From: an uncultured Akkermansia sp.
GTDB lineage: Bacteria; Verrucomicrobiota; Verrucomicrobiia; Verrucomicrobiales; Akkermansiaceae
Assembly (NCBI GenBank): GCA_904502165.1
Contig: CAJGDB010000044.1
Span: forward strand, 1 to 14,119
Direction of reading: 5' to 3'
DNA: 14,119 nt
Shown here one piece after another: positions 1-6,556 of this stretch. Within the stretch, counting starts at the first letter, position 1; every line of letters begins with the position of its first letter. A program made the translations under genes and the position numbers. The notes below the pieces were generated by a model. That model made no database searches. It saw only the letters and a list, made by a program, of their open reading frames with translations, and was not told the DNA's origin.

Positions 1-1
1 A

Positions 2-418
2 GCCAAGCCCTCCATCGCCTATGCCCGCGATGGTGTGAAGTTTTTCGAAGACCGCCTGCGTCCGCTCGGTAAAGTGGAGCTCCGCTATGTAAAGGCAGGG
101 GATTCGGAGTCGGTCTCGGCCCGCCTGCTGGAGGCCAGCGATGGCTGCCTTCGCATTGCCATGGATGAGCGCGGCGAGAACTGGACAACCCGCGAGTTTG
201 AAAGCAAGGTGCGCAAGTGGCAGTTGCAGTCGGTGAAGCATGTGGCCTTCCTTATCGGCGCGGCGGATGGGCATACCTCCGCGTTGCGTGCCGCCTGTGA
301 CCATGTGCTCTGCCTGGGTAAGCACACCATGCAGCACGAGCTGGCGCTTGTGGTGCTGCTGGAGCAGATATACCGCGTGCATACCCTGCTGGCCGGTAGC
401 CCGTACCACCGCGATTGA
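2..418 (+). CDS. rlmH: 23S rRNA (pseudouridine1915-N3)-methyltransferase RlmH, 5' partial
   Basis: RlmH uses S-adenosylmethionine to methylate N3 of pseudouridine 1915 in helix 69 of 23S rRNA; it is a small cytoplasmic SPOUT-fold homodimer. The frame is open from the window edge (AKPSIAYARDGVKFFEDRL) and ends at TGA 416-418. The visible 138 codons carry the SPOUT features: VAFLIGAADGH, equivalent to the family's SAM-binding IGG-x-x-G loop, the segment LCLGKHTMQHELALVVLLEQIYR, and the C-terminal PYHRD, which matches the family's nearly invariant PYH(R/K) tail. Family members are about 155-160 residues, so roughly 15-20 N-terminal residues lie outside the window. A GTG at 35 is in frame but is not the start, because conserved-looking sequence continues upstream of it. 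The second glycine of IGG is alanine here, a mild deviation. The gene ends at a shared bidirectional terminator. Confidence 0.9.
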   Translation, partial: AKPSIAYARDGVKFFEDRLRPLGKVELRYVKAGDSESVSARLLEASDGCLRIAMDERGENWTTREFESKVRKWQLQSVKHVAFLIGAADGHTSALRAACDHVLCLGKHTMQHELALVVLLEQIYRVHTLLAGSPYHRD

Positions 419-427
419 GGTAAAGAA

Positions 428-459
428 AAAGCCGCGCGGATTCAATTCCGGGCGGCTTT
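428..459. terminator. Bidirectional intrinsic terminator between rlmH and the glucosaminidase-like gene
   Basis: AAAGCCGC (428-435) pairs perfectly with GCGGCTTT (452-459). Inside it, CGGA (437-440) pairs with TCCG (447-450) around a 6-nt loop. Read on the minus strand the hairpin is followed by a T-rich tract (TTTTTCTTTA), so it should end the minus-strand gene whose stop is at 485. On the plus strand it lies 10 nt past the rlmH stop, with a weaker T tract. Confidence 0.8.
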
Positions 460-484
460 CTAGTTGAAAGGTATTTTTCAGCTT

Positions 485-895
485 TTACTCAATCTGTCCC
501 CACTTGCCGGAGCGGATGGCGCTCATGGTGGAGGAAACGCGGCTCACCCACTTCTGGTGGCTGGTGCAATAGGCACGGCTTATCTGCACCAGAGTCACGC
601 GACCCTTGGCACGGTATTTGGCCAGCAGCTGCGCCAGATCTTCTACGCAGGCTTCCTTGGATTCGTAACGTCGCTGTCCGTTGCGCCCCATGATGCCGGC
701 AAGATTGTTCTTGCGACGGGCGGCGCTGGAAGTGGCATTGGCTGATTCGTGACGGATGATGGCCTCCATCAGCACGGGGTCCACACCATTTTTGGCAGCG
801 GCCTCCCTGATAGCGGGGCGCAGCGCAGTCACAATCTCAGAATGCGCTGTGAGCACCATCATCAGGCCGGTCAGTATGGTCATGGTTACTCTCAT
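485..895 (-). CDS. Small exported glucosaminidase-like (FlgJ/lysozyme-fold) peptidoglycan hydrolase
   Basis: This 136-residue protein looks like a single-domain mannosyl-glycoprotein endo-beta-N-acetylglucosaminidase-type (FlgJ C-terminal-like) hydrolase, likely cleaving peptidoglycan glycan strands in the periplasm. From the ATG at 895, residues 1-19 form a short hydrophobic segment with one Arg, a possible signal peptide or anchor. Then come the helix with the probable catalytic Glu50 in EAIIRHES, the KNNLAGIMG motif (NNL-x-GI in the family), YESKEACVEDLAQLL (the F/Y-x-S-x-EE-S-x-x-DYA-x-L region) and AYCTSHQKWVSRV near the end. The frame stays open to 1030, but that would run through the hppA terminator and the promoter at 905-933. 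ATG 895 is the first start below the promoter; ATG 883 (MTILTG) is an alternative, with a 15-nt leader. It is a monocistronic gene between two terminators. Family assignment is by motif only. Confidence 0.7.
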   Translation of the reverse strand: MRVTMTILTGLMMVLTAHSEIVTALRPAIREAAAKNGVDPVLMEAIIRHESANATSSAARRKNNLAGIMGRNGQRRYESKEACVEDLAQLLAKYRAKGRVTLVQISRAYCTSHQKWVSRVSSTMSAIRSGKWGQIE

Positions 896-904
896 GTCGG
901 AGAC

Positions 905-933
905 ATGATAAAGATTTCTTAAGCATCTGTCAA
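905..933 (-). promoter_or_regulatory. Sigma70-type promoter of the glucosaminidase-like gene
   Basis: Read on the minus strand: -35 TTGACA (933-928), a 17-nt spacer, -10 TATCAT (910-905). Transcription would start near 898, leaving about 3 nt before the ATG at 895 (near-leaderless) or 15 nt before the alternative ATG at 883. Confidence 0.75.
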
Positions 934-981
934 GCCTGAAATGCGGCACCGGAAAATTTTCTGCGTGCGCGAGGGAATGAG

Positions 982-1013
982 AAAGCCGCTTTCCCGGTGG
1001 GGAAAGCGGCTTT
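982..1013 (-). terminator. Intrinsic terminator hairpin after hppA
   Basis: A perfect 14-bp stem (982-995 with 1000-1013) with a 4-nt loop lies 22 nt beyond the hppA stop. The minus-strand 3' side ends in CTTT followed by CTCATTCCC, so the U tract is short; the stem strength makes a terminator the best reading. Its stem base AAAGCCGC/GCGGCTTT is identical to that of the terminator at 428-459. Confidence 0.75.
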
Positions 1014-1035
1014 GTGAGGGGATAGCTCAATCGCT

Positions 1036-3273
1036 TTACAGCAGGGAGAAGGCGATGTTGAGACCGGCGGTCACGATGGACACCATGCTCATGAGCTTGA
1101 TAAGGATGTTCAGGGACGGGCCGGAAGTATCCTTGAAGGGGTCACCCACGGTGTCACCCACCACAGAGGCGTCGTGCACAGCAGTGTGCTTGCCGCAGTA
1201 GGGAGCGTCGCCGGTTTCGATGTACTTCTTGGCGTTATCCCAGGCGCCACCGGAGTTGGCCATGAACACGGCGAGCACGAAGCCACCGGCAAGACCACCG
1301 GCCAGCAGACCGAACACACCGGGAACACCCATGATGAGGCCGGTTGCGATGGGAACGATAACGGCAATCATGGAGGGAACAACCATTTCACGCTGGGCAC
1401 CCTGGGTGGAGATAGCCACGCAGCGGGCATAGTCGGCCTTCTTGCGACCTTCGAATACGTCCTTGTCGCTGAGCTGGCGGCGCACTTCTTCCACCATGCT
1501 CTTGGCGGCACGGCCCACAGCGTTCATGGTCAGACCGCAGAACAGGAAGGAAAGCATGGAGCCGATGAAGATACCCAGCAGCACCTTCGGGTTCATGAGG
1601 GTTACGTCGAAAGCGGCCATGAATTCAGCAATGTTCATCTTGGCAACTTCGGCGCTGTTCAGTACCTGCTCTCCGAAGAAGCTGGTCTTGAAGGTTTCAC
1701 CGTAGTGCAGGGCAGCAATCTTGAGCTCCTCAATGTAGGAGGCAAGAAGAGCCAGGGCGGTCAGAGCGGCGGAGCCGATGGCGAAGCCCTTACCGGTGGC
1801 GGCGGTGGTGTTGCCCAAAGCGTCCAGAGCATCGGTGCGGCTACGCACGTCATCACCCAGTGCGCTCATTTCGGCGTTACCGCCGGCGTTGTCGGAGATG
1901 GGACCGTAGGCATCCGTGGCCAGGGTGAGACCCAGGGTGGAAAGCATACCCACGGCAGCGATACCGATACCATAGAGACCCATGCTCATGTTCTGAGCAG
2001 AGAAGGTCCACTCACCTGCGGCGCAGAGGTAGGCACCGATGGTGCCGAGCACGATGAAGATAACCGGCCAGCAGGTGGAAATCATACCCACGCCGATACC
2101 AGAGATAATCACGGTGGCAGGGCCGGTGGTGGCGTTTTCAGCAATGAACTTCACCGGCTTGAATTCGAAGGAGGTGTAGTATTCCGTCACCTTGCCGATG
2201 GCGATACCCACTACGAGGCCGATGACGATGGAACCCCAGAGGCCCAGCCAGTTGTCAATGCCCAGAGCATAGAGAATGCCGGCAGAAGCAAGAGCGATGA
2301 GAACGCCGGAGAAGTTGATACCGAAGTTCAGCGCAGCCATGAGCTGGGTCTGGTTGGCTTCGGGCTTGGTGCGTACCAGGAAGATACCGATGATGGAGAG
2401 CAGGGCACCCACAGCGCCGATAATCATGGGAGCCATGACCAGCTGAAGACCGGTTTCGTAGGCCCAGCCGGCGGTGGCAGCAGCGGCTGCACCCAGAGCG
2501 GCAGAGGCCAGAATGGAGCCAGCGTAGGATTCGTACAGGTCAGCGCCCATACCGGCCACGTCACCCACGTTGTCGCCCACGTTGTCGGCGATGGTGGCGG
2601 GGTTGCGGGGATCGTCTTCGTTGAAGTGGTACTCAGTCTTGCCCACGAGGTCAGCGCCTACGTCGGCAGCCTTGGTGTAGATGCCACCACCCACACGGGC
2701 GAAGAGAGCCTGCAGAGAAGCACCCATGCCGAAGGTCAGCATGATGGTGGTAATCTGGGTGAGGCGGCTGATGCCTTCAGCGGCAACGAGCCCGGTCTTG
2801 TCGAGAATGATATACCAGCCGGAGATATCAAGCAGGCCGAAGCCTACCACCGTGAGACCCAGCACAGCGCCGGAACGGAAAGCAAGCTGCAGACCCTTGT
2901 TGAGGCCGTCCTTCTCATCACGGCAGGCCTGGGCCACACGGCCGGAGGCGTAGGTTGCCGTTTTCATGCCGATGAAGCCAGCCAGACCGGAGAAGATACC
3001 ACCGGTGAGGAAAGCCACGGGAACGATGTTGTTCTGAAGCCCGTAGTAGGCCATGATGCCGAATACAACGGCAATGATAACGAAGAAGATCGAAACAATC
3101 TTGTACTGCTGCTTCAGGTAGGCCATGGCGCCTTCGCGCACGTAGCCCGCAATCTCCTTCATGCGGTCGTTGCCCTCGTCGGCTTTCTTCATATCGAAGA
3201 AGAACTTGGCGGCAAAAGCCAGCGCGACGATGGATGCAAACGGCACTATCCAGAATAATATCTCGGGGGTCAT
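1036..3273 (-). CDS. hppA: Membrane-bound K+-dependent pyrophosphatase, probable Na+ or Na+/H+ pump
   Basis: This 745-residue integral membrane protein of about 16 helices hydrolyses cytoplasmic pyrophosphate and pumps cations outward. Core motifs are intact: GGGIYTKAADVGADLVGK (195-212), DDPRNPATIADNVGDNVGD (220-238), DAYGPISDNAGGNAEM (454-469) and the C-terminal HDASVVGDTVGDPFKDTSGP. GNTTAATGKG has Ala491 and Gly494, where K+-independent enzymes carry Lys and usually Thr, so it should need K+. Glu248 in GADLYESYAGS sits where Na+-transporting forms keep the gate Glu, whereas plant H+ pumps have it one turn later. Thr90, Phe94, Asp149 and Met183 match, as I recall it, the signature of the dual Na+,H+ subfamily (described in Bacteroides and Akkermansia). 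The ATG at 3273 has no Shine-Dalgarno and an A/C-rich leader. The gene is monocistronic and divergent from fabD. Confidence 0.97.
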   Translation of the reverse strand: MTPEILFWIVPFASIVALAFAAKFFFDMKKADEGNDRMKEIAGYVREGAMAYLKQQYKIVSIFFVIIAVVFGIMAYYGLQNNIVPVAFLTGGIFSGLAGFIGMKTATYASGRVAQACRDEKDGLNKGLQLAFRSGAVLGLTVVGFGLLDISGWYIILDKTGLVAAEGISRLTQITTIMLTFGMGASLQALFARVGGGIYTKAADVGADLVGKTEYHFNEDDPRNPATIADNVGDNVGDVAGMGADLYESYAGSILASAALGAAAAATAGWAYETGLQLVMAPMIIGAVGALLSIIGIFLVRTKPEANQTQLMAALNFGINFSGVLIALASAGILYALGIDNWLGLWGSIVIGLVVGIAIGKVTEYYTSFEFKPVKFIAENATTGPATVIISGIGVGMISTCWPVIFIVLGTIGAYLCAAGEWTFSAQNMSMGLYGIGIAAVGMLSTLGLTLATDAYGPISDNAGGNAEMSALGDDVRSRTDALDALGNTTAATGKGFAIGSAALTALALLASYIEELKIAALHYGETFKTSFFGEQVLNSAEVAKMNIAEFMAAFDVTLMNPKVLLGIFIGSMLSFLFCGLTMNAVGRAAKSMVEEVRRQLSDKDVFEGRKKADYARCVAISTQGAQREMVVPSMIAVIVPIATGLIMGVPGVFGLLAGGLAGGFVLAVFMANSGGAWDNAKKYIETGDAPYCGKHTAVHDASVVGDTVGDPFKDTSGPSLNILIKLMSMVSIVTAGLNIAFSLL

Positions 3274-3299
3274 GTTCGTTTGTTTTGTTGGTTAAAATG

Positions 3300-3323
3300 G
3301 CTTTTTTGCAGGCACAAAAAAGC
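3300..3323. repeat. Perfect 9-bp inverted repeat in the hppA leader
   Basis: GCTTTTTTG (3300-3308) and CAAAAAAGC (3315-3323) are exact reverse complements around a 6-nt loop. The element lies at the predicted hppA transcription start, 27-50 nt upstream of the hppA ATG. It could be a 5' stabilising hairpin or an operator. An early terminator is unlikely, because the RNA polymerase would have copied only about 24 nt. Confidence 0.5.
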
Positions 3324-3328
3324 GCGAT

Positions 3329-3357
3329 AGTCTACACTAAGAATGCTCCCTTGGCAA
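3329..3357 (-). promoter_or_regulatory. Probable hppA promoter
   Basis: On the minus strand: TTGCCA (3357-3352), a 17-nt spacer, TAGACT (3334-3329). This predicts a start near 3322 and a leader of about 50 nt. The match is weaker than for the other promoters in the window. Confidence 0.5.
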
Positions 3358-3430
3358 CCCGAATTTCGCGAGTATGGCAAAAAAATCATGTTAGGATAAA
3401 CGCTTTGCCCCTTTACGGGGATGAATTTGC

Positions 3431-3459
3431 TTGACCATGCTTTACCTGGCGTGTATTCT
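3431..3459 (+). promoter_or_regulatory. fabD promoter
   Basis: TTGACC (3431-3436), a 17-nt spacer, TATTCT (3454-3459). Predicted start is near 3466, about 27 nt before the fabD ATG at 3493. Confidence 0.7.
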
Positions 3460-3492
3460 GCATGGTAACAAACGTTTTTGTTTGACATTACT

Positions 3493-4419
3493 ATGAAAGC
3501 AGTACTTCTTTTTCCCGGACAGGGTGCCCAGAAGGTGGGCATGGGCAAGGATTTTTATGAGGCATATCCCGCCGCCCGCGAGATGATGGATGCCGCAGAT
3601 GCCGCACTGGGCTATTCTCTTACCAAGGTGATGTTTGAAGGCCCGGATGAGGAGCTGACCCGCACCTGCAACTGCCAGCCGGCTCTCTATCTGCATGGCC
3701 TGGCTATCTACAAGGTTCTCAGCTCCCTGGTGGACATTGAACCCGTGGCAGCCGCCGGCCTTTCTCTTGGCGAGTTCACAGCTCACGCTGCTGCCGGCAC
3801 CTTCAGCATGGAGGACGGCCTCAAGCTCGTGCAGAAGCGCGGCGCGCTCATGGAGGAAGCCTGCCAGGCTGCTCCCAGCACCATGGCTGCCATGATTGGC
3901 GGCAGCGATGAAGCCGTGGCCAACCTGGCCGCTGAATGCGATATTGACGTGGCTAACTACAACTGCCCTGGACAGACGGTGGTTTCCGGCTCTGTGGAAG
4001 GAGTGGACAAGGCAGTGGCCGGTGCCAAGGCTGCCGGTATCAAGATTGCCAAGAAGCTGAATGTGGCCGGTGCCTACCACAGCCGCTTCATGAAGAGCGC
4101 CCAGACGGCACTGCGCCCGGAGCTGGAAGCTACTCCCATGACTACTCCCGCTGTGCCTGTGTACTGCAATTATGAAGCCCGCCCCGTGACAAGCGCCGAG
4201 GATGTGCGCGCTATGCTCGGTGAGCAGGTGTGCGGCTCGGTGCGTTGGGCTGCCTGCATGCAGGACCTCATCGACAAGGGCGAGCGCCTCTTCATCGAAA
4301 TGGGCCCGGGCAACACCCTGGCGGGCATGATGGGCCGCATCTGCAAGGAAGCCAAGGTGATTTCTATTCAGGATATCGCTTCCCTCGAAGCCGCCGTGGC
4401 CGAGCTCAAGACGATGTAA
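3493..4419 (+). CDS. fabD: Malonyl-CoA:acyl carrier protein transacylase
   Basis: FabD moves the malonyl group from CoA to ACP, supplying the extender unit for type II fatty acid synthesis in the cytoplasm. The 308-residue protein has the usual length and landmarks: FPGQGAQ (7-13, oxyanion Gln), the nucleophile Ser91 in GLSLGEF, Arg116 in QKRGALM (carboxylate binding), His196 in GAYHSRFM (catalytic base) and MGPGNTL near the C terminus. GLSLGE instead of the E. coli GHSLGE is a known natural variant, as in chlamydial and plant enzymes. An upstream in-frame TTG at 3478 is less likely than ATG 3493, where the protein starts with the family-typical MKAVLLFPGQGAQ. No Shine-Dalgarno is visible. 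The gene stands alone, outside any fab cluster, with its own promoter and terminator. Confidence 0.96.
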   Translation: MKAVLLFPGQGAQKVGMGKDFYEAYPAAREMMDAADAALGYSLTKVMFEGPDEELTRTCNCQPALYLHGLAIYKVLSSLVDIEPVAAAGLSLGEFTAHAAAGTFSMEDGLKLVQKRGALMEEACQAAPSTMAAMIGGSDEAVANLAAECDIDVANYNCPGQTVVSGSVEGVDKAVAGAKAAGIKIAKKLNVAGAYHSRFMKSAQTALRPELEATPMTTPAVPVYCNYEARPVTSAEDVRAMLGEQVCGSVRWAACMQDLIDKGERLFIEMGPGNTLAGMMGRICKEAKVISIQDIASLEAAVAELKTM

Positions 4420-4443
4420 CCTTCATCTGAACTTCTAAATACG

Positions 4444-4483
4444 GATACCCTGGTGTCGTATCATGACATCAGGGTATCTTTTT
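4444..4483 (+). terminator. Intrinsic terminator of fabD
   Basis: A 14-bp stem (4444-4457 with 4465-4478, one G-T wobble) and 7-nt loop are followed at once by five T and then GTTT. It lies 24 nt after the fabD stop, a textbook rho-independent terminator. Confidence 0.92.
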
Positions 4484-4506
4484 GTTTGCATTGCCGTGTT
4501 GCCGGC

Positions 4507-4535
4507 TTGACTTGCTGTTTTGGTAGGTGTAATTT
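4507..4535 (+). promoter_or_regulatory. sdaA promoter, probably giving a leaderless mRNA
   Basis: TTGACT (4507-4512), a 17-nt spacer, TAATTT (4530-4535). The normal 7-nt offset puts the transcription start at about 4542, the A of the sdaA ATG. Confidence 0.75.
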
Positions 4536-4541
4536 GCAGGC

Positions 4542-5924
4542 ATGTACACCAGCTTTTTCGATGTGTTTTCCATAGGTATCGGCCCGTCGAGCTCCCACAC
4601 GATGGGACCCATGCGCGCCGCAGCGCGCTTTGCGCGTGAACTGGCAGAGCGCGGATTGCTGGAGCAGGTGGAGCAGGTGAGGGTGTATCTGTATGGTTCG
4701 CTGGCACTCACCGGGGTGGGCCACGGCACTCCGGGGGCTGTGGTGTATGGCTTGCTGGGGCTGGATGCAGAGAAGATGGAGATGTCTGCCACAAATGCCA
4801 TTGCTACGCTGGCAACGGAGGGTAAGCTGCTGCTGAATGGTACACATCCTATCACTTTCAGCGCTATGCAGGATGTGGTGCTGGAGAAGGAGACGACTTT
4901 ACCGGAGCATGCAAACGGCATGCGCTGCTGCGCGTATAATGCTGCGGACATGGAACTGGCGAATGATGTGTATTTCTCCATTGGTGGCGGCGCTATCCGC
5001 CGCAGTGATGAAATGGAGGAGATGCCGGAGCCGCCGCCGGTGGTGCCGTATCCCTTTGATTCCTGTGCTGAGTTGCTGCAGCATTGCAAGCGTGAGAATA
5101 TGACCATTGCCGCTGTGGTACGCTGCAATGAGATGGCTCTGCCCACCGGGATGGAGCTTCGCACGCGCATCCGCAAGATTTACGATGCGATGGATAAGGC
5201 GATTGAACGTGGTGTGAAGACCATGGGTGTGCTGCCTGGCGGGCTCAAGCTGCCCCGCCGCGCACCGCGTATTTACCGCCGCCTGGCAGAGATGTTCCGT
5301 GATAATACGCAGGATGCTCTTACTATTATTGACTGGATTAACCTGTGGGCTTTTGCCGTAGCAGAGGAAAATGCAGCCGGTGGTCGCGTGGTGACGGCTC
5401 CTACCATGGGTAGTGCCGGTGTGCTGCCTGCGGTTCTGCGCTATTTTGAGCGCTTCGGCCGCAAGGATGCCACCGTGGGCCGCGAGCATGGGGTGGAGAT
5501 TTTTCTGCTTACGGCTTCTGCTATTTGCTCACTCTACCGGGCCAAGGCCTCTATCTCCGGTGCAGAGGTCGGCTGCCAGGGTGAGGTGGGGGTGGCCTGT
5601 TCCATGGCGGCGGCCGGTCTTACGGCTGCCATGGGTGGCACGAACGAGCAGGTGGCTAACGCTGCAGAAATTGCCATGGAGCATAACCTGGGCCTTACTT
5701 GTGACCCGGTCTGCGGGTTGGTACAGGTGCCCTGCATTGAGCGCAATGCCATTGGTGCGGTGAAGGCGGTGAATGCCGCGCGCCTTGCTCTCCGCGGTGA
5801 CGGCACGCATTTTGTGAGCCTTGACAGCGTGATTGCTACCATGAATGAAACCGGCCGCGCTCTGGCTGCCGGTTATCGTGAAACTGCCCTGGCGGGACTT
5901 GCCAAAAACGCGTTGACCTGCTGA
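4542..5924 (+). CDS. sdaA: L-serine ammonia-lyase (dehydratase), single-chain iron-sulfur type
   Basis: The enzyme deaminates L-serine to pyruvate and ammonia using a [4Fe-4S] cluster. At 460 residues it is the single-chain form, with the beta (regulatory-like) domain fused before the catalytic alpha domain. It opens with FDVFSIGIGPSSSHTMGPM, the family's N-terminal signature. Cluster ligands are visible as Cys345 (GCQGEVG), Cys387 and Cys398 (CDPVCGLVQVPC). The final residue is Cys460, matching the tail-in-mouth C-terminal cysteine known to cap the cluster in the Legionella enzyme, so the C terminus is intact. The catalytic half also holds APTMGSAGVLPAVL. The ATG at 4542 coincides with the predicted transcription start. 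It follows the fabD terminator and converges with a minus-strand MarR gene 23 nt away; no terminator is evident between them. Confidence 0.96.
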   Translation: MYTSFFDVFSIGIGPSSSHTMGPMRAAARFARELAERGLLEQVEQVRVYLYGSLALTGVGHGTPGAVVYGLLGLDAEKMEMSATNAIATLATEGKLLLNGTHPITFSAMQDVVLEKETTLPEHANGMRCCAYNAADMELANDVYFSIGGGAIRRSDEMEEMPEPPPVVPYPFDSCAELLQHCKRENMTIAAVVRCNEMALPTGMELRTRIRKIYDAMDKAIERGVKTMGVLPGGLKLPRRAPRIYRRLAEMFRDNTQDALTIIDWINLWAFAVAEENAAGGRVVTAPTMGSAGVLPAVLRYFERFGRKDATVGREHGVEIFLLTASAICSLYRAKASISGAEVGCQGEVGVACSMAAAGLTAAMGGTNEQVANAAEIAMEHNLGLTCDPVCGLVQVPCIERNAIGAVKAVNAARLALRGDGTHFVSLDSVIATMNETGRALAAGYRETALAGLAKNALTC

Positions 5925-5947
5925 GAAGCCTTCCCGGCATTCATGAA

Positions 5948-6424
5948 TCAGGCATCTACCCGTTGCAGTGCAGCTGCATAGAGCTTGTCGAGCACGCTGC
6001 CGTAAATGCGGACTTCGTCTTCGCTCAGTTCGCTCATCAGTTCGTTGACTGCTTTCTGCTGGGCTTCCTCTACCGCAGCGGCGGTGTTCTGGAATGTTTT
6101 GGCTATGGTGACCAGAACCGCCCGGCGGTCGGCAGGACTCTGTTTGCGCTCCACCATGCCCTGGGTCATCAGGCTGTCTATCATGTGCGATGCCGCCGAG
6201 GGAGACATGTTGGCCCGGGCTGCCAGAATGCTCATGGACATCCCCTCTGGGTGCACCAGCGTATAACGCCGTATCTTCGCAAGCACGGAACACTGGCGCA
6301 CGCTCAGTTTCAGCACCTTCTTCCGCAGCGCATCATTCATGGCCACAAATCCGGCATGGTTGATGAAATCCGTTATGGTGCGCATCTTGTCTATCTGCTG
6401 AATGTCCTCATGCTTTTCTGACAT
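5948..6424 (-). CDS. MarR-family winged-helix transcriptional regulator (MarR1)
   Basis: This 158-residue DNA-binding protein has the MarR layout: an N-terminal dimerisation helix, a winged helix-turn-helix at about residues 62-107 and a C-terminal dimer helix (about 118-154). The recognition region is SILAARANMSPSAASHMIDS, and the wing carries SPADRRAVLVTI with the family D-x-R-R at 99-101. Cys45 (RQCSVLAK) sits in helix 2, but I see no evidence of an OhrR-type redox switch. The frame stays open to 6460, but the promoter at 6431-6460 places transcription start at about 6424, so the ATG there (MSEKHED) is chosen; ATG 6430 is the alternative. It diverges from the AP2-like gene across about 130 bp and could control that gene and itself. 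Target and ligand cannot be read from sequence. Confidence 0.9.
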   Translation of the reverse strand: MSEKHEDIQQIDKMRTITDFINHAGFVAMNDALRKKVLKLSVRQCSVLAKIRRYTLVHPEGMSMSILAARANMSPSAASHMIDSLMTQGMVERKQSPADRRAVLVTIAKTFQNTAAAVEEAQQKAVNELMSELSEDEVRIYGSVLDKLYAAALQRVDA

Positions 6425-6430
6425 GCTCAT

Positions 6431-6460
6431 GTTATAGCACTTCAGCGGGTTGCTTGTCAA
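6431..6460 (-). promoter_or_regulatory. Promoter of the first marR gene
   Basis: On the minus strand: TTGACA (6460-6455), an 18-nt spacer, TATAAC (6436-6431). Predicted start is about 6424, on the chosen ATG. A small inverted repeat ACATG-CT-CATGT (6421-6432) overlaps the -10 and start codon and could be an operator half-site pair. Confidence 0.7.
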
Positions 6461-6472
6461 TAAAATCCCTAT

Positions 6473-6505
6473 GTTTGAAAATATAAAAAGTTGAAAAACT
6501 CAAAC
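6473..6505. repeat. AT-rich inverted repeat between divergent marR and AP2-like promoters
   Basis: GTTTGA (6473-6478) and TCAAAC (6500-6505) are reverse complements 21 nt apart. A nested TTGA-N5-TCAA lies at 6491-6503. All sit in the A/T-rich stretch between the two outward-facing -35 boxes, where a regulator controlling both genes would be expected to bind. The arms are short, so this is only suggestive. Confidence 0.35.
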
Positions 6506-6512
6506 AAAAGTC

Positions 6513-6541
6513 TTGACTCTGCGTTGGGGTGTTGGTAGAAT
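6513..6541 (+). promoter_or_regulatory. Promoter of the AP2-like small gene
   Basis: TTGACT (6513-6518), a 17-nt spacer, TAGAAT (6536-6541). Predicted start is near 6548, giving a leader of about 9 nt before the ATG at 6557. Confidence 0.75.
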
Positions 6542-6556
6542 CCGCCCCGTACCACT

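Noticed and set aside
896..1030. Longer N terminus (start at 1030) for the glucosaminidase-like gene
   Set aside because: It would translate through the hppA terminator hairpin and the gene's own TTGACA/TATCAT promoter; the added residues look non-coding.
1174..3258. 694-codon open frame on the plus strand opposite hppA
   Set aside because: It is exactly antisense to a clearly real gene, is dominated by Gly, His, Thr and Glu without any domain, and arises from the codon bias of hppA.
3408..3420. CCCC-TTTAC-GGGG mini-hairpin between hppA and fabD
   Set aside because: A 4-bp stem without a T tract or regulatory context is too weak to annotate.
3478..3492. TTG start five codons upstream for fabD
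   Set aside because: ATG 3493 gives the family-typical MKAVLLFPGQGAQ start; the extra residues MFDIT have no support and no Shine-Dalgarno precedes them.
5925..5947. Possible terminator between convergent sdaA and marR1
   Set aside because: Only a 10-bp ATTCATGAAT palindrome is present, with no loop or T tract, so I do not call a terminator.
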